From Protula sp. h YS-2021 (lineage: Eukaryota; Annelida; Polychaeta; Sabellida; Serpulidae): DNA of 64,000 nt. A program made the translations under genes and the position numbers. Positions 1-11,340 of the stretch are shown here, in pieces (position 1 is the first letter of the stretch; each line of letters opens with the position of its first letter). Under the pieces are notes generated by a model. The model saw only the letters and a program-made list of their open reading frames with translations, made no database searches and had not been told where the DNA came from. Location of the stretch: assembly GCA_949752745.1 (NCBI GenBank), contig OX457027.1, positions 89,859,720-89,923,719 of the forward strand, in the 5' to 3' direction.

Positions 1-91
1 ACAGTATAAAGCTTCATTCGTGAGCAGGGATATTTTTTACTAAAAATGCTCAAATAGAGACTTGGAAACAAAAAAATAGAAAACATAACAG

Positions 92-3000
92 GTAGCTGTG
101 TATTTTGAAGGGGAGATGTCGACGTCTAATAAAGTGAAGAAAGGAGGTAACCTGAAGACGCTGGACGCCAAGCCCGGGGTGTACACGCGCTACAAGGCGT
201 ACCTGAGCAAGGACAAGGTCATCCTCAAGAGGCTAGCTAAGGTAAGGCTCAGGGGTGGGGGTGGGGGGCAAGCCCGTAGTGTACACGCGCTACAAGGCGT
301 ACCTGACCAAGGACAAGGTCATCCTCAAGAGGCTGGCCAAGGTAAGGCTCACGGGTGGATGGGGGCAAGCCGGGGGTGTACACGCGCTACAAGGCGTACC
401 TGAGCAAGGACAAGGTCATCCTCAAGAGGCTGGCCAAGGTAATGCTCCGGGGGGGGGGGGGGGGAGGGCAAGCCCGGGATGTACACGCGCTACAAGGCGT
501 ACCTGAGCAAGGACAAGGTCATCCTCAAGAGGCTGGCCAAGGTAATGCTCGGGGGGGGGGGGGCAAGCCCGGGGTGTACACGCGCTACAAGGCGTACCTG
601 AGCAAGGACAAGGTCATCCTCAAGAGGCTGGCCAAGGTAATGCTCGGGGGAGGGGGGGGGGGGCAAGCCCGGGGTGTACACGCGCTACAAGGCGTATCTG
701 AGCAAGGACAAGGTTATCCTCAAGAGCCTGGCCAAGATAAGGCTCGGGGGGGGGGGGGGGGGCAAGCCCGGGGTGCACACGCGCGACAAGGCGTACCTGA
801 GCAAGGACAAGGTCATCCGCAGGCTGGCTAAGGAGAGGCTCGCATTGGGATAGGGGGGATATATGGTGGGGGGGGGGGTGGGCAGTAAGGTGGTTTCTGT
901 GTGAAGCATGCTGGCTAAGACTATGTTTGTATAAAAATGTGGTACGAGGTTTTTATTTGCGAGGCCGGTGATTTTTACAACCTCATTAAAAAGATATTTT
1001 AAGTATTACAGTAATGTTGTCAGTAAACTTAAGTGGGCACAACTTTGCACAAGTATTTGCTTTTTGAGTTTGGTGTGCGTGGGGGTGTAGGTTTGATAAT
1101 GGCAACAGCTTTTGTTGAAGCAGTGGGGGTACTGACAGTGGGGGTACTGACATGGGGTACTGAGTTGATAACGGGTATCTGTTTCTGTGGCGTTGTCTTA
1201 CAGGGCATACAGAGCGGGCGACCGGTGGAGGTGCAAAGCGCCATGTTAAAGCGCTACATGCTGGAGCTGACGCAGAGCTTCATGATACCGCTGGTGAGTA
1301 CTTGGGTGTGAGTACTTGGGTGTGAGTACAGGGATGTGAGTACCGGGGGTGCAAGTACTGGGTGTGTTGGTGGGTACTGTGGAGATGGAAAGGGCTACAT
1401 GCTGGAGCTGACACAGAGCTTCATGATCCCGCTGGTGAGGTGATAGATGGGTGTTGTTGATTCCCAGGAACATGGCCGTGAGTACCAGTTTGTTTTAGTG
1501 AGCGCCGGGCAAGTTTTGTGAGTATTCGGAGCGTATGTTTCAGTCCCGGGGTTTCAGTAAGGGAGTACCGGGTAAGTTTTAGTGAGTACCCGCTATGTTT
1601 TGCGAGTACAGGTTAAGTTTTGTGAGTACCGGATAAGTTTTGTGAGTACCGGGTAAGTTTTGTGAGTACCGGGTAAGTTTTTGTGTAATCGGTGCGTGTG
1701 TTTGAGCCCGGGTTTCAGTAAGGGAGTACCCGATGTACTCTAACGAGTATTGTAAAAGCAATTCTGAGTATTGGTTATGAACTCGAAGGCAGTACTGACC
1801 ACAAGAGAACACAAGTATCGAGATTGATTTATAATTGTGAAGTCTAAAATCGCTATAAATTACAGAAGCTGAAATGACCTTGTACTGTACAAACATTAGT
1901 GAGATTAGTTTTATGTTGCTGTGAATACATTCACTGATGTTTGATCAAGAACTCTGGGTGTGTGTTTTTTTTTTCTTCTTTTTTTCGCACCTCAGTATTG
2001 CCTTGCTAGCTTATGTCGCACATTTGTCTCGTTGCCACACAGGAGCGGTATGTCGCCAGCCTGATGCCACTACAGCGCAACATCAGCCCCTACAGGGGAC
2101 CGCCCACCCTGCGCCAGTTCGATATAGAAGAGTTTATCAAGACGATAGAACATTCAGGGCCCCAGCTGACGTCAGGGCTCAAAGGCGACTGGGTGGGCCT
2201 CTATAGGTAGGCCGCTATATATTGAATCAAGAGTATTGGGAGGTGGGGAGGGGTGGAGAGATGGTGGAATCTGACAGCTGGGTCTTTCCAGCTCTCCAAA
2301 CATCTAAAAAATATGAAAGAGAATGAGCTGGGCTTTGGTTTAGATTTCTTTACTCACATCACTAACATGAAAATAGACAATGTGCCCACTCTCCTCCCAC
2401 TCTCCTCACACTTTCCTTCCACTTTCCTCCCACTCTTTGTCAAGTGTCCGCCTGCCATTTAGAAAAAAATAGCCAGCAGATAAAAATATGTTCGCGATGT
2501 CCCGACTGATCACAGCTCTTAAAGGAAGCTTTTAATTTAATTATTTTACGAACAATACGTGGCTGTTATAACTGATCTATCAGCGCAAGGTGTTCATTAG
2601 CCTGTGAATGTGACCTGCAGGGTTAGGGTTATCAGCATAAGGTGTTCATTAGCCTGTGAATGTGAAATGCAGGGTTAGGGTTATCAGCGTAAGGTGTTCA
2701 TTAGCCTGTGAATGTGACCTTGCAGTGTTAGGGTTATCAGCGTAAGGTGTTCATTGGCCTGTGAATGTGACCTTGCAGTGTTAGGGTTATCAGCGTAAGG
2801 TGTTCATTGGCCTGTGAATGTGACCTTGCAGGCTTAGGGTTATCAGCGTAAGGTGTTCATTGGCCTGTGAATGTGACCTTGCAGGCTTAGGGTTATCAGC
2901 GTAAGTGTTCATTGGCCTGTGAATGTGACCTTGCAGGCTTAGGGTTATCAGCGTAAGGTGTTCATTGGCCTGTAAATGTGACCTTGCAGTGTTAGGGTTA

Positions 3001-5699
3001 TCAGCGTAAGGTGTTCATTGGCCTGTGAATGTGACCTTGAAGGGTTAGGGTTATCAGCGTAAGGTGTTCATTGGCCTGTGAATGTGACCTGCAGGGTTAG
3101 GGTTATCAGCGTAAGGTGTTCATTGGCCTGTGAATGTGACCTGCAGGGTTAGGGTTATCAGCGTAAGGTGTTCATTGGCCTGTGAATGTGACCTTGCAGT
3201 GTTAGGGTTATCAGCGTAAGGTGTTCATTGGCCTGTGAATGTGACCTGCAGGGTTAGGGTTATCAGCGTAAGGTGTTCATTATCCTGTGAATGTGACCTG
3301 CAGGGTTAGGGTTATCAGCGTAAGGTGTTCATTGGCCTGTGAACGTGACCTGCAGGGGTAGGGTTATCAGCGTAAGGTGTTCATTAGCCTGTGAATGTGA
3401 CCTTGCAGGATTAGGGTTATCAGCGTAAGGTGTTCATTAGCCTGTGAATGTGACCTTGAAGGGTTAGGGTTATCAGCGTAAGGTGTTCATTAGCCTGTGA
3501 ATGTGACCTGCAGGGTTAGGGTTATCAGCGTAAGATGTTCATTATCCTGTGAATGTGACCTTGCAGGCGCTTCTTTATGAGTGTGAACTTTGAGGGCTGG
3601 CTGCGCTACAGGCAGGGGGAAGTCAATCAAAAGCTGCAGGCGCTACACGCGGAGGCTCTCAGCCAGGCGGTGAGTGGGAGGGGAGGGAGGCACTCAGCCA
3701 GGCGGTGAGTAGGGAGGGGAGGGAGGCACTCAGCCAGGCGGTGAGTATGGAGGGGGAGGGAGGCACTCAGCCAGGCGGTGAGTATGGAGGGGGAGGGAGG
3801 CTCTCAGCCAGGCGGTGAGTGGGAGGGGAGGGAGGCACTCAGCCAGGCGGTGAGTAGGGAGGGGAGGGAGGCACTCAGCCAGGCGGTGAGTATGGAGGGG
3901 GAGGGAGGCACTCAGCCAGGCGGTGAGTAGGGAGGGAGGGAGGGAGGTACTTAGCCAGGCGGTGAGTAGGGGGAGGGAGGGAGGGAGGCACTCAGCCAGG
4001 CGGTGAGTATGGAGGGGGAGGGAGGCTCTCAGCCAGGCGGTGAGTAGGGGGGGGAGGCGCTCAGCCAGGCGGTGAGTAGGGAGAGAGGGGGGAGGGAGGC
4101 ACTCAGCCAGGCAGTGAGTAGGGGGAGGGGGGAGGGAGGCACTCAGCCAAGCGGTGAGTAGGGGGAGGGGGAGGGAGGCACTCAGCCAGGCGGTGAGTAG
4201 GGGGAGGGAGGGAGGCACTCAGCCAGGCGGTGAGTAGGGAGGGAGGGGGAGGGAGGCACTCAGCCAGGCGGTGAGTAGGTTTAGGGAGGCATTCAGCCAG
4301 GCGGTGAGTAGGGGGAGATAGGCACTCAGCCAGGCGGTGAGCAGGGGGAGGGAGGGAGGGAGGGAGGGAGGGGAGGGAGGGAGGAAGGGAGGGGAGGGGA
4401 GTCAGCCAGACGGCGAGTAGGGGGAGGGGAGGGAGGGGGCAGGCACTCAGCCAGGCGGTGAGCAGAGTGAGGGAGGGAGGGAGTCCTTGAACAGAGGGAA
4501 GAAGGGAGGGGGAGGGAGGCACTCAGCCAGGCGGTGAGTAGGGAGGGGGGAGGGAGGGAGGGGGGAGGGAGGGAGGGAGGGAACACAGTCACCCAGGCGG
4601 TAAGTAGACGGGGGGGGGGGGGGGAGAGAGACGGAGGCACTGAGGCAGGCGGTGAACGGAGGGGAGGAGGGAGGCAGGTGACACTAGCCAGGCGGTGGGC
4701 ACGGGGCAGAGTGAGTGAGAAAGGTGGCACTCAGGCGCCCCGGTGATGCATACCACTACACCTCAACGGTGCAGTATTATGTCCTTCATGTTTTCTTTCA
4801 TTTATTCCCCACAGGGAATATATGCGATCGACCGCGTGTGTCTGTCGGTCGGTCTGCCACCAACAGCTTGTTAACACGATAACTTTAAAACTCCTGCAAG
4901 GATTTTAATGAAACGTGGTATGTAGCTACTATGGGAACAAACAGATCGGTATTGTAAATGGGCCACGTTCGTCCCAGGAAAATGGACCAGCTGGACTTGA
5001 AAAATTTCAACTATTGATGGCCGTGTTTAACTGATGGGGGGGGGGAGGGGCTGTGGGGAATTTGTGGGCTTGCACACTGCTCTAGTTTCAATAAACATTA
5101 CTGTGAACTTGATAAAAAAGAAAGAAAATGCTGGTCATAATTTCTGCAGTTTCCTCCATTTAAATACGTAATGAGAAAGTATGTAAACGACATATTTTTT
5201 AACATTTATAAAGTGCTGGTAATCATGGCGCTCTTCCTCTAAAGTTGTTGATGTTTTAGCTTTTTTTCTCATCCAGGATCTGTTGTCATGGACACAGGAC
5301 AAACAGGAAGTGGAGGTGGTGGATCTCATACTGAGAATCAAAGATAAACTGGTCAGTCTTCCGCCTAACTTCACTAAGTGTAAAATTCGTGAAACTAATA
5401 AGTTACTATATAAAAGAAAGAAAAACGGTAAAATAGAAATATATCCTACCAGAAATGGAATTAAAGATCTAATCATGCATTTTTTTTTATTTAAGTTGTT
5501 AGAAGGTTATATGGTTTGTTCCGTGTAAAAGTGACGTGTTGAATTTAAAAATATTTTTCATTTGTTTTTATCACAGATGTCGGCGCGGAAGAATATCTTG
5601 CCAGTAGGTGATGAGACTGTCCATAAATTAGAGCGCCATCTGGAACTCATTATTTCGTCACTGCCAGATGATTTGCAAATGGTTCTTAAAAGTAACTGA
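92..5699 (+). CDS. DENND6: DENND6 (DENN domain-containing protein 6), C-terminal six exons
   Basis: Spliced 3' part of a DENN-domain protein; the family acts as guanine-nucleotide exchange factor for Rab14 in endosomal recycling (family knowledge). Exons seen with AG/GT edges: 92-241, 1204-1293, 2043-2206, 3567-3669, 5277-5351, 5577-5699. All join in phase and give about 234 residues ending in TGA at 5697. Recognisable family blocks are [17 protein letters not shown] (exon 1), [20 protein letters not shown] across exons 2-3, [17 protein letters not shown] (exon 3), [11 protein letters not shown] (exon 4), [15 protein letters not shown] (exon 5) and [18 protein letters not shown] at the C-terminus. 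Vertebrate family members are about 600 residues, so some 60% lies upstream of the window. The exons are intact, but the introns carry minisatellites derived from four of the splice junctions. Paralogue (6A or 6B) cannot be assigned. Confidence 0.88.
160..840 (+). repeat. ~100-bp tandem array of duplicated DENND6 exon 3' end plus 5' splice site
   Basis: Seven units, counting the real exon end as the first, each start with a GCAAGCCCGGGGTG-like block (near 169, 270, 365, 469, 564, 664, 763). Each reproduces the codons for [23 protein letters not shown], then a GGTAA donor and a G-run of variable length. Only the first unit continues upstream into an acceptor-bearing exon, so the others are partial exon copies with 5' splice sites. 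The last unit is diverged, with a shortened coding part and no clear donor. Confidence 0.85.
1291..1740 (+). repeat. GTGAGTAC-type ~10-20-bp tandem repeats starting at an exon donor
   Basis: The donor of the second exon (CTG|GTGAGTACTTGGG) runs straight into further copies of GTGAGTACTTGGGT and then units of about 20 bp such as GAGTACCGGGTAAGTTTTGT, to about 1740. Copies keep a GTGAGT or GTAAGT core, so they look like 5' splice sites. The array is interrupted by a partial exon copy at 1383-1437. Confidence 0.7.
1383..1437 (+). pseudogene. partial duplicate of DENND6 exon 2 (3' part plus donor)
   Basis: This segment repeats the GGGCTACATGCTGGAGCTGA...CCGCTG|GTGAG end of the exon at 1204-1293 with a few substitutions. 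It lacks the exon's first ~45 bp and its acceptor, so it is a partial exon duplication and not an alternative exon. Confidence 0.7.
2589..3566 (+). repeat. ~52-bp minisatellite carrying a repeated 3' splice site and TTAGGG
   Basis: About 18-19 units, each with TTAGGGTTATCAGCGTAAGG, TGTTCATTGGCCTGTGAATG and TGACCTTGCAG. The last unit is the genuine acceptor region of exon 3567-3669 (...GTGACCTTGCAG|GCGCTTC). Every unit therefore ends in an acceptor-like (T/C)GCAG, and GGTTAGGGTTA is a short telomere-like stretch inside the unit. Confidence 0.85.
3655..4740 (+). repeat. ~30-50-bp minisatellite built on an exon end and its 5' splice site
   Basis: The end of exon 3567-3669 (CTCAGCCAGGCG|GTGAGT) is repeated more than 20 times. 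Units read GGAGGCACTCAGCCAGGCGG then TGAGTAGGGAGGGG with variable purine filler. Long reading frames on the minus strand here are repeat artefacts. The tail (4540-4740) decays into GGGAGG-rich sequence. Confidence 0.85.
4805..5060. mobile_element. MITE-like element, TIR TTCCCCACAG
   Basis: A 256-bp unit in the fourth intron-sized gap of DENND6, bounded by TTCCCCACAG (4805-4814) and CTGTGGGGAA (5051-5060). Interior includes ATATATGCGATCGACCGCGT, a GGTCGGTCGGTC-type run, and CTTTAAAACTCCTGCAAGG. A second copy lies in the opposite orientation at 42910-43163. Homology continues past the right TIR into GGGCTTGCACACTGCTCTAG, so the real element boundary may be wider. No coding capacity. Confidence 0.7.
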
Positions 5700-6362
5700 C
5701 GAGTCACAGTGACCGTGTGATCAGGGTCAAAGGTCATGTATGGCTCTGACATCAGGGTCAAAGTTCACGTGTGACCATTTAGGAAACATACGCGTTTCAG
5801 GAGCAGTATTATTCTCTTTGTTTTTCGTGACCAATAGTGCAATACTAGCTGCATTTTTTTTACACTCCAATAAAACCACCCGTGTCTGGAGCAGTCTTGC
5901 GCACGGATAAGGTACAATGTTTTGTGGTGGCCACGTTTTTTTCTCTATGAATTGGCGGAATACCAGGAGAACTGCGGGAGATGTCGCAACTATTGGGCAA
6001 AGCCTCGTTCTGACTTTCACGCCACAATCTGTGGCGGCACCTGCAGCGTGTAGCACCTGCGACGTGTAGCACCTGCAGCGTGCAGCACCTGCAGAGTGTA
6101 GCATCAGCAGATCATTGTATTTTGAATTCTTTTGGAAGTTACTTCTCTAACACTAACATGTGCGATCTTCTGTGCGGCTCATCAGTCAGTGACGTAGCCA
6201 CGCCCATCGTTTTTGGAGAATAGTTTCTCTCATCCGGCAGCAGCGGCCTGCTTAGCCACTGACGACCGTTTGAAGTGAAGAATTCCGAGTCTGGGCACTT
6301 TATTCTTTGATTTGTATGTATTTTCATTTTGATTGTTCCTTAACGAAGTGATTATATATGAC
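5700..6362. other. DENND6 3' flank with short repeats
   Basis: No gene seen. Just after the stop, two near-identical AGGGTCAAAG(G)T blocks occur (about 5726-5765). At 6030-6095 a 15-bp unit, GTAGCACCTGCAGCGT-like, repeats about four times. No clear poly(A) signal could be fixed. Confidence 0.5.
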
Positions 6363-6535
6363 TTATGCCTGCATCCGCGCTTCATGCCTGTATCCGTGCC
6401 TCATGCCCGGATCCGTACTTCATGCGTGGATACGTGGTTCATGCTCGTACCAGTGCTTCATACCTAGATTCGTGCCTCGTGCCTGGATCCATGCTTGAGA
6501 CCTGGGTTCAGGCAGTGTTCTGGATCCACGAAATG
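6363..6535 (+). repeat. ~20-bp tandem repeat (CCTGGATCCGTGCTTCATG-like)
   Basis: About eight degenerate units of roughly 20 bp in the pattern GCCTGNATCCGTGCTTCAT. An open frame across it is a by-product of the repeat. Confidence 0.65.
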
Positions 6536-6741
6536 TGGCTGGATTAGTGCCTCGAGTTATTAAATGAATTTTTTTCCCTGACAATTCAGGTCACTGCGTC
6601 ATCTGTAGTGTGCGTTTGTGAAGGAGGGGGGATTTTTAAAAGAAAGGTCCTGGCGCGAAATTTGTGTTGTTTTTTTTTTTCGTTGACAATAATGTTAGTG
6701 ATCAGGAAATAAAAAGCAACAAGACAAGTCAACATGAACAC

Positions 6742-7110
6742 CAGGGGTGCACATAAGGATTTTTTTACCTTCGCCAATTTGGCGAAGGACGTTCAGCTCA
6801 CCTTCGCCAAATCGAATTCACCTTCGCCAAATTAACCCTCTTACTAAAACTGTAACTTAATTTGTTTGTTGCATATAAACTATACATTTTCTTAACTATA
6901 TTGTCCAGTTTATGTGTTTATAGAGCTACATCGGCAGTAACTCAGTCCAGACCAATTTGTAGCTTTAATCTAAAGCGTTTAACTTTTCATCAAGCTTGAT
7001 TATGAAAAAAATTCACCGTCGCCAAGTTGGCGAAGGTGAATCTGTTCACCTTCGCCAAATGGATTTCACCGTCGCCATGGCGAAATGCGAAGGTCTTATG
7101 TGCACCCCTA
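6742..7110. mobile_element. 369-bp MITE with CAGGGGTGCACATAAG ends
   Basis: The left end CAGGGGTGCACATAAGG and right end CTTATGTGCACCCCTA are near-perfect inverted repeats. The 6-bp direct repeat GAACAC abuts both sides (6736-6741 and 7111-7116). Subterminal regions carry many copies of TTCGCCAA and CACCTTCGCCAA in both orientations. No reading frame of note. The CAGGG start recalls hAT ends, but hAT elements usually duplicate 8 bp, so superfamily is left open. Confidence 0.75.
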
Positions 7111-7116
7111 GAACAC

Positions 7117-9120
7117 CTAGTCACTTTCTACAGCGCCGCTCAAAAGTTGTGAGTTTGTAATGTGTATTAAAAACAAGTAAATTAAGTTTGGAACAGGATG
7201 CTGTATAAGTGTTTCATTTTCAGCTAAGCTATAGTGGGGGGTCACTACCCGCTCCATATGTATTGAAAAGTGAAGATATTTAATGAATGAATGCGCGTAG
7301 TTTATGCCATATTTTCATCAGTACTGTATTTCATGACATTTTATCAGTTTGTGGGATTTAACATATTCGAAATTAAAAAAAAAACAAACACAAAACAAAA
7401 AGAAAGAAACGATTTTTTTGATCGGTATTTAACATTGCATGTTCAGCTGAGATATCTATAAACGTAGTCACCTCATTACAAGTTAATGTGTAAGCAGTGT
7501 TAAAACCATGGGGTGGTGGGAGGAAGGATAAACAGTTTCATGCTGGTCAGATCGGGAATGTCTGCAGCATTCTTGTCAAAGTGATGTCTGAGTTGTGTCT
7601 GTGTCTCGTGTTTTGTTTTGTCGCTTTCGTTATTAGAGCCTGAGCGTTCGTTTATTGGGGGAGGGGTGGGGGTGGGGCGAGGTGGGGGGGGGGGGGAGGA
7701 GAGGGGCGTCGTCTCATAATTGGTGCACAATTTCGTTTTAGAAGTGAAATTCTCATGTGTTAAACTGGCATTGGTAAATACGTATAACTGTCGTGTGTAA
7801 TATTTATGATTTCGCGGTCGCCGAGAATGTTTCGGCTGAAATTCGCTTTGTGTCTGGTATACACGAGTAGATGTAACATGTAACACGTAGCATGTAACAT
7901 GTGACGTAGGCATGCATAGTGATTGTTTCAGGTGGCAATAATCATGCATAAACTAAACAGGGTTACCATAGCAACTCACTAATCATGACTAGCGGAAAGT
8001 TCAAAGGAAAATGTTTGTTTAGTTTGTTACTCCTTCGTTGTCTTTCATGAGCTTTTGTTTATTGTATGTAAGAAAGGAAAATAATCAACAGTGCTTGTAT
8101 CCTTGGTGTTATGTCTGATTGTGACGTATGATTCGTGGGTGTCATTTTACCACCGACTGGAATGTTAACAGAGGGCGGGAAGCGACACTGGCTCGTCTGG
8201 CAAACATGGCTGCCAGACAGCTTTGTGACGTCATAATAAGGCAGTTGCACAGTGCGCTAAGTGCTTCTATTTTTATTCTTCATAAAATGGCGTATAGTCT
8301 GTGACTGTGGCGAGCGCCGCCATCTTGATCTGTTGAAATTGTCCTTGTGTTAAGTTCTCGCCACCGGCCACGGCGTAACGAGATTTCAAGGTCACCTGTT
8401 CGAGTTTTGCATTTTGATACAGACTGGCGGATAACTGGCCTGTAATAGTGCGGGCGATATTTAGGGTGAACCAGTAGCGAGCAGAAACGGATAAATGCTG
8501 TACGCCTCCTGCTCACTCGTGTGGAAGATATAAAAAGTTTTTCGTAAAAAGTTCCATCGGCTTGAGGTTGTTTGCATGCGGATTAGCACGTCGCTCCAAA
8601 TGTAACTGTGTGACTATTACCGACTTTTACTTCTCTCCGGGAATACCGGGGGAGGGGGAGGGGGGGATGGGCGTGACAGTCGTTCATTAGTCGATGCCTG
8701 TCGTATATAACAAGCCCCCCGCCCCCCCTCCCTCCGCTCCCCTCCGTGATACATTGAAGCTTCCAGTCCCGATGTTCTCTGTGTCCCCAGTTCTGCGCTG
8801 TCACCCTCTATCTATATATCACAAGCTCAGTGGCATTGTTTTGCATCTCGCCTCACAGATGTCGCCCTGGTGTGTTTTTGGCTGTGAGCCAGAAGTCTGT
8901 GGCTCTTTCCCAACTGTAGTTAATTTAACCTTGCTAACTTTATATACTGAAAATCATTGAACCTGAAATCTTGCCTCTTATTTTATTTCCAGAGTGTTAA
9001 TTAAGTAAATTGAAGTGAATATATATATGTTTGCTGATACTGGTTCAAGAAAATTAGCAGATTAGAAAATTGATCTATATTCTACACAGTACGTTATGTC
9101 AAAAGATACGGTAAGACTGT
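7117..9120. other. intergenic, no gene seen
   Basis: Read on both strands: only short unsupported frames, G-rich runs (7655-7705, 8648-8670) and low-complexity A runs. Nothing resembling splice-bounded coding sequence was found. Confidence 0.5.
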
Positions 9121-9130
9121 CGATTCTTTT

Positions 9131-9161
9131 CACGCAGTTGTTAATTTTCTCTGTCTCTCTG

Positions 9162-9192
<31 letters not shown>

Positions 9193-9237
9193 GTCTCTCT
9201 CTCTCTCTCTGTCTCTCTACCTCTCTCCCTCCCCTCT

Positions 9238-9325
<88 letters not shown>
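9131..9325. repeat. (CT)n microsatellite
   Basis: Nearly pure CT dinucleotide run, first with CTGTCT interruptions and then uninterrupted from about 9241 to 9325. Confidence 0.95.
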
Positions 9326-9329
<4 letters not shown>

Positions 9330-10040
9330 GAAGGATCAGTGTTCTACAACCACATAAAAACGGCAGGTCCACCTTGAAAGTCTTAAATTGTTTAATAAAC
9401 AAGATATATCCTAAAAATGAGGTGGCTGAAATAAAAAGTCTGTGGCACCCCAGCCTTTCTTTTTTTTATTATGGCCTGACTTTTATTGCATAGCTTCAAT
9501 TCTAGAGGTTAGAATCTGATGTTGGTGATGTAATGTACACACTGGTGTGTTCTGTAATAAACAACCCCACATCTTGTGTTCAAGTTTATTTAATTTCGTT
9601 CTTACCATTGCTCCGATTGAGTGGTTGGGACCTTATAAAATATTTCAAAATGTTCCTCTTCCTACATGCCTGGCCCAGTTGTTTTGAAATTTGGGAGAAG
9701 TCTTCCCTGAGTAATCCTCCACACACCTTGGATACGATTTTTCATCTTAAAAAGCGCATGCAGGCACATACTTTCAACGACTGCTATAGCTCCTGCTTCT
9801 GAAAGGCTTGTGATGGAAAACATTATCGAAAACGAAACGCACTAGAAAAGGCCTTTTTAGCCAAGTTGGCTTTTCAGCCAACAGGCGTCAACAGGGCTAT
9901 ACAGATGGGGGCAAGTGTCGTCTGCCCGTCCGTCTGTCCGCTCCGCGACGGTTCAAGTGCAAAATGTGTTTTATTTGTTTATCCAATTCTTTGCAAATTT
10001 TAATCACGAGTTCTTAACCCTCTACTGCATTAGGATTTGT
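9326..10040. other. intergenic, no gene; start of dispersed repeat
   Basis: No coding evidence. At 9855-9885 a short palindromic motif (GCCAAGTTGGCTTTTCAGCC) precedes a GTCCGTCTGTCCG segment. Both look like the margin of a dispersed repeat that leads into the next array. Confidence 0.4.
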
Positions 10041-10044
10041 TTTA

Positions 10045-11340
10045 TTAGACCAGCCGACTATGTCGGGCTGGTCTTATCCCATCAATAGAGGGGTATCCGT
10101 CGTCTGTATGTACGTGTGTAAACTTTTACTTAAAATGCTTCTTCTCCTTCAGTTTTGATCGGATTCATCTCAAATTTACACGAATGTTCTCCAGGTAAGC
10201 CTGTCTTTAAAAATTATTTTTTTGGCGATCCGCCAAAAAATGGCTAAACGGGGGACATTTGAAATTTTTCGGTTGCCAATTTTCAAAATGCTTCTTGTGC
10301 CACAATTTTGATCAGATTTTCTTCAAATTTTGCACAAATATTCCCTAGATAGGCCTCTTTTGAAAAAATTACTCATTTTGGCGATCCACCATAAATTATC
10401 CAAATGGGAGAGATTTCTTAATTTTTTGTTGTCCAATTTTCAAATTGCTTCTTCTCACACAATTTTGATCGGATTACTTTCCAATTTTAGATAGTTGTTA
10501 TCTAGATAGACCTCTCTTGAAAAATTACTCTTTTAGGCGATCCGCCAAAAATTATCCAAATTGGGGACATTTGTAATTTTTTGGTTGCCAATTTTCAAAA
10601 TGTTTTTTTTTTTCACACACTTTTTATCAGAATTTCTTCAAATTTTGTGCGATAATTCCCTAGGTAGGCCTTTTTTTGTTGAAAAATTATTTTTTTGGCG
10701 ATCCACCAAAAATTGGCTAAATGGGGAACATTTTTTAATTTTTTTGGTGTTTAATTTTCAAAATGCGTCTTCTCCCACAATTTTGATCGGATTCCTTTCC
10801 TATTATGGACAGTTTTTCTTCAGGTAGGCCTCTCTTGAAAATTACTTTTTTGGCGGTCTGCCAAAACTTGGCTAAATGTCGGGCATTTAAAATGCTTCTT
10901 CACGAACAACTTTGATCAGATTTTCTTCAAATTTTGTACAAATGTACTTAACATAGTCCTCCCTTGAAAATTTAATGTTTTCTAGGTAGGCCTATCTTGA
11001 AAATTTACTCTTTTCGGCGATCTGCCAAAAATTGGCCAAATTGGGAACATTTGTGATTTATGGTTGCCAATTTTCAAAATGCTTTTTTCACAATTTTGAT
11101 CAGATTTTCTTCAAATTTTGTACGATTATTTCCTAAGTAGTTTTTTTTTTGAAAAATTACTCATTCTTGGCGAACCGCCAGAAAGTGGCCATTTGAGGGG
11201 TATTTTTTATTTATTGGCGTTTTATTTTGAAAATGCTCTTCTCCCACAATTTTTATTGAATTCCTTTGCAATTTTGTACGATTCTTCTCCAGTTAGGCCC
11301 CTCTTAAAAAATTAATTTTTTGGGCGATCCGCCAAAACTT
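10045..11340. repeat. ~170-bp tandem/dispersed repeat family
   Basis: Seven or so diverged units share TTTTGATCGGATT, CTTCAAATTTTGTACGATTA, CCTAGGTAGGCCT, TTGGCGATCCGCCAAAAATT and GGTTGCCAATTTTCAAAATG. The segment GGCGATCCGCC is itself a small hairpin. The same family recurs in the opposite orientation at 57985-58390. Non-coding. Confidence 0.8.

Noticed and set aside
3730..4730. Long Pro/Leu-rich minus-strand frames (up to 162 codons)
   Set aside because: They lie wholly in the CAGCCAGGCGGTGAGT minisatellite; the peptide is just the translated repeat.
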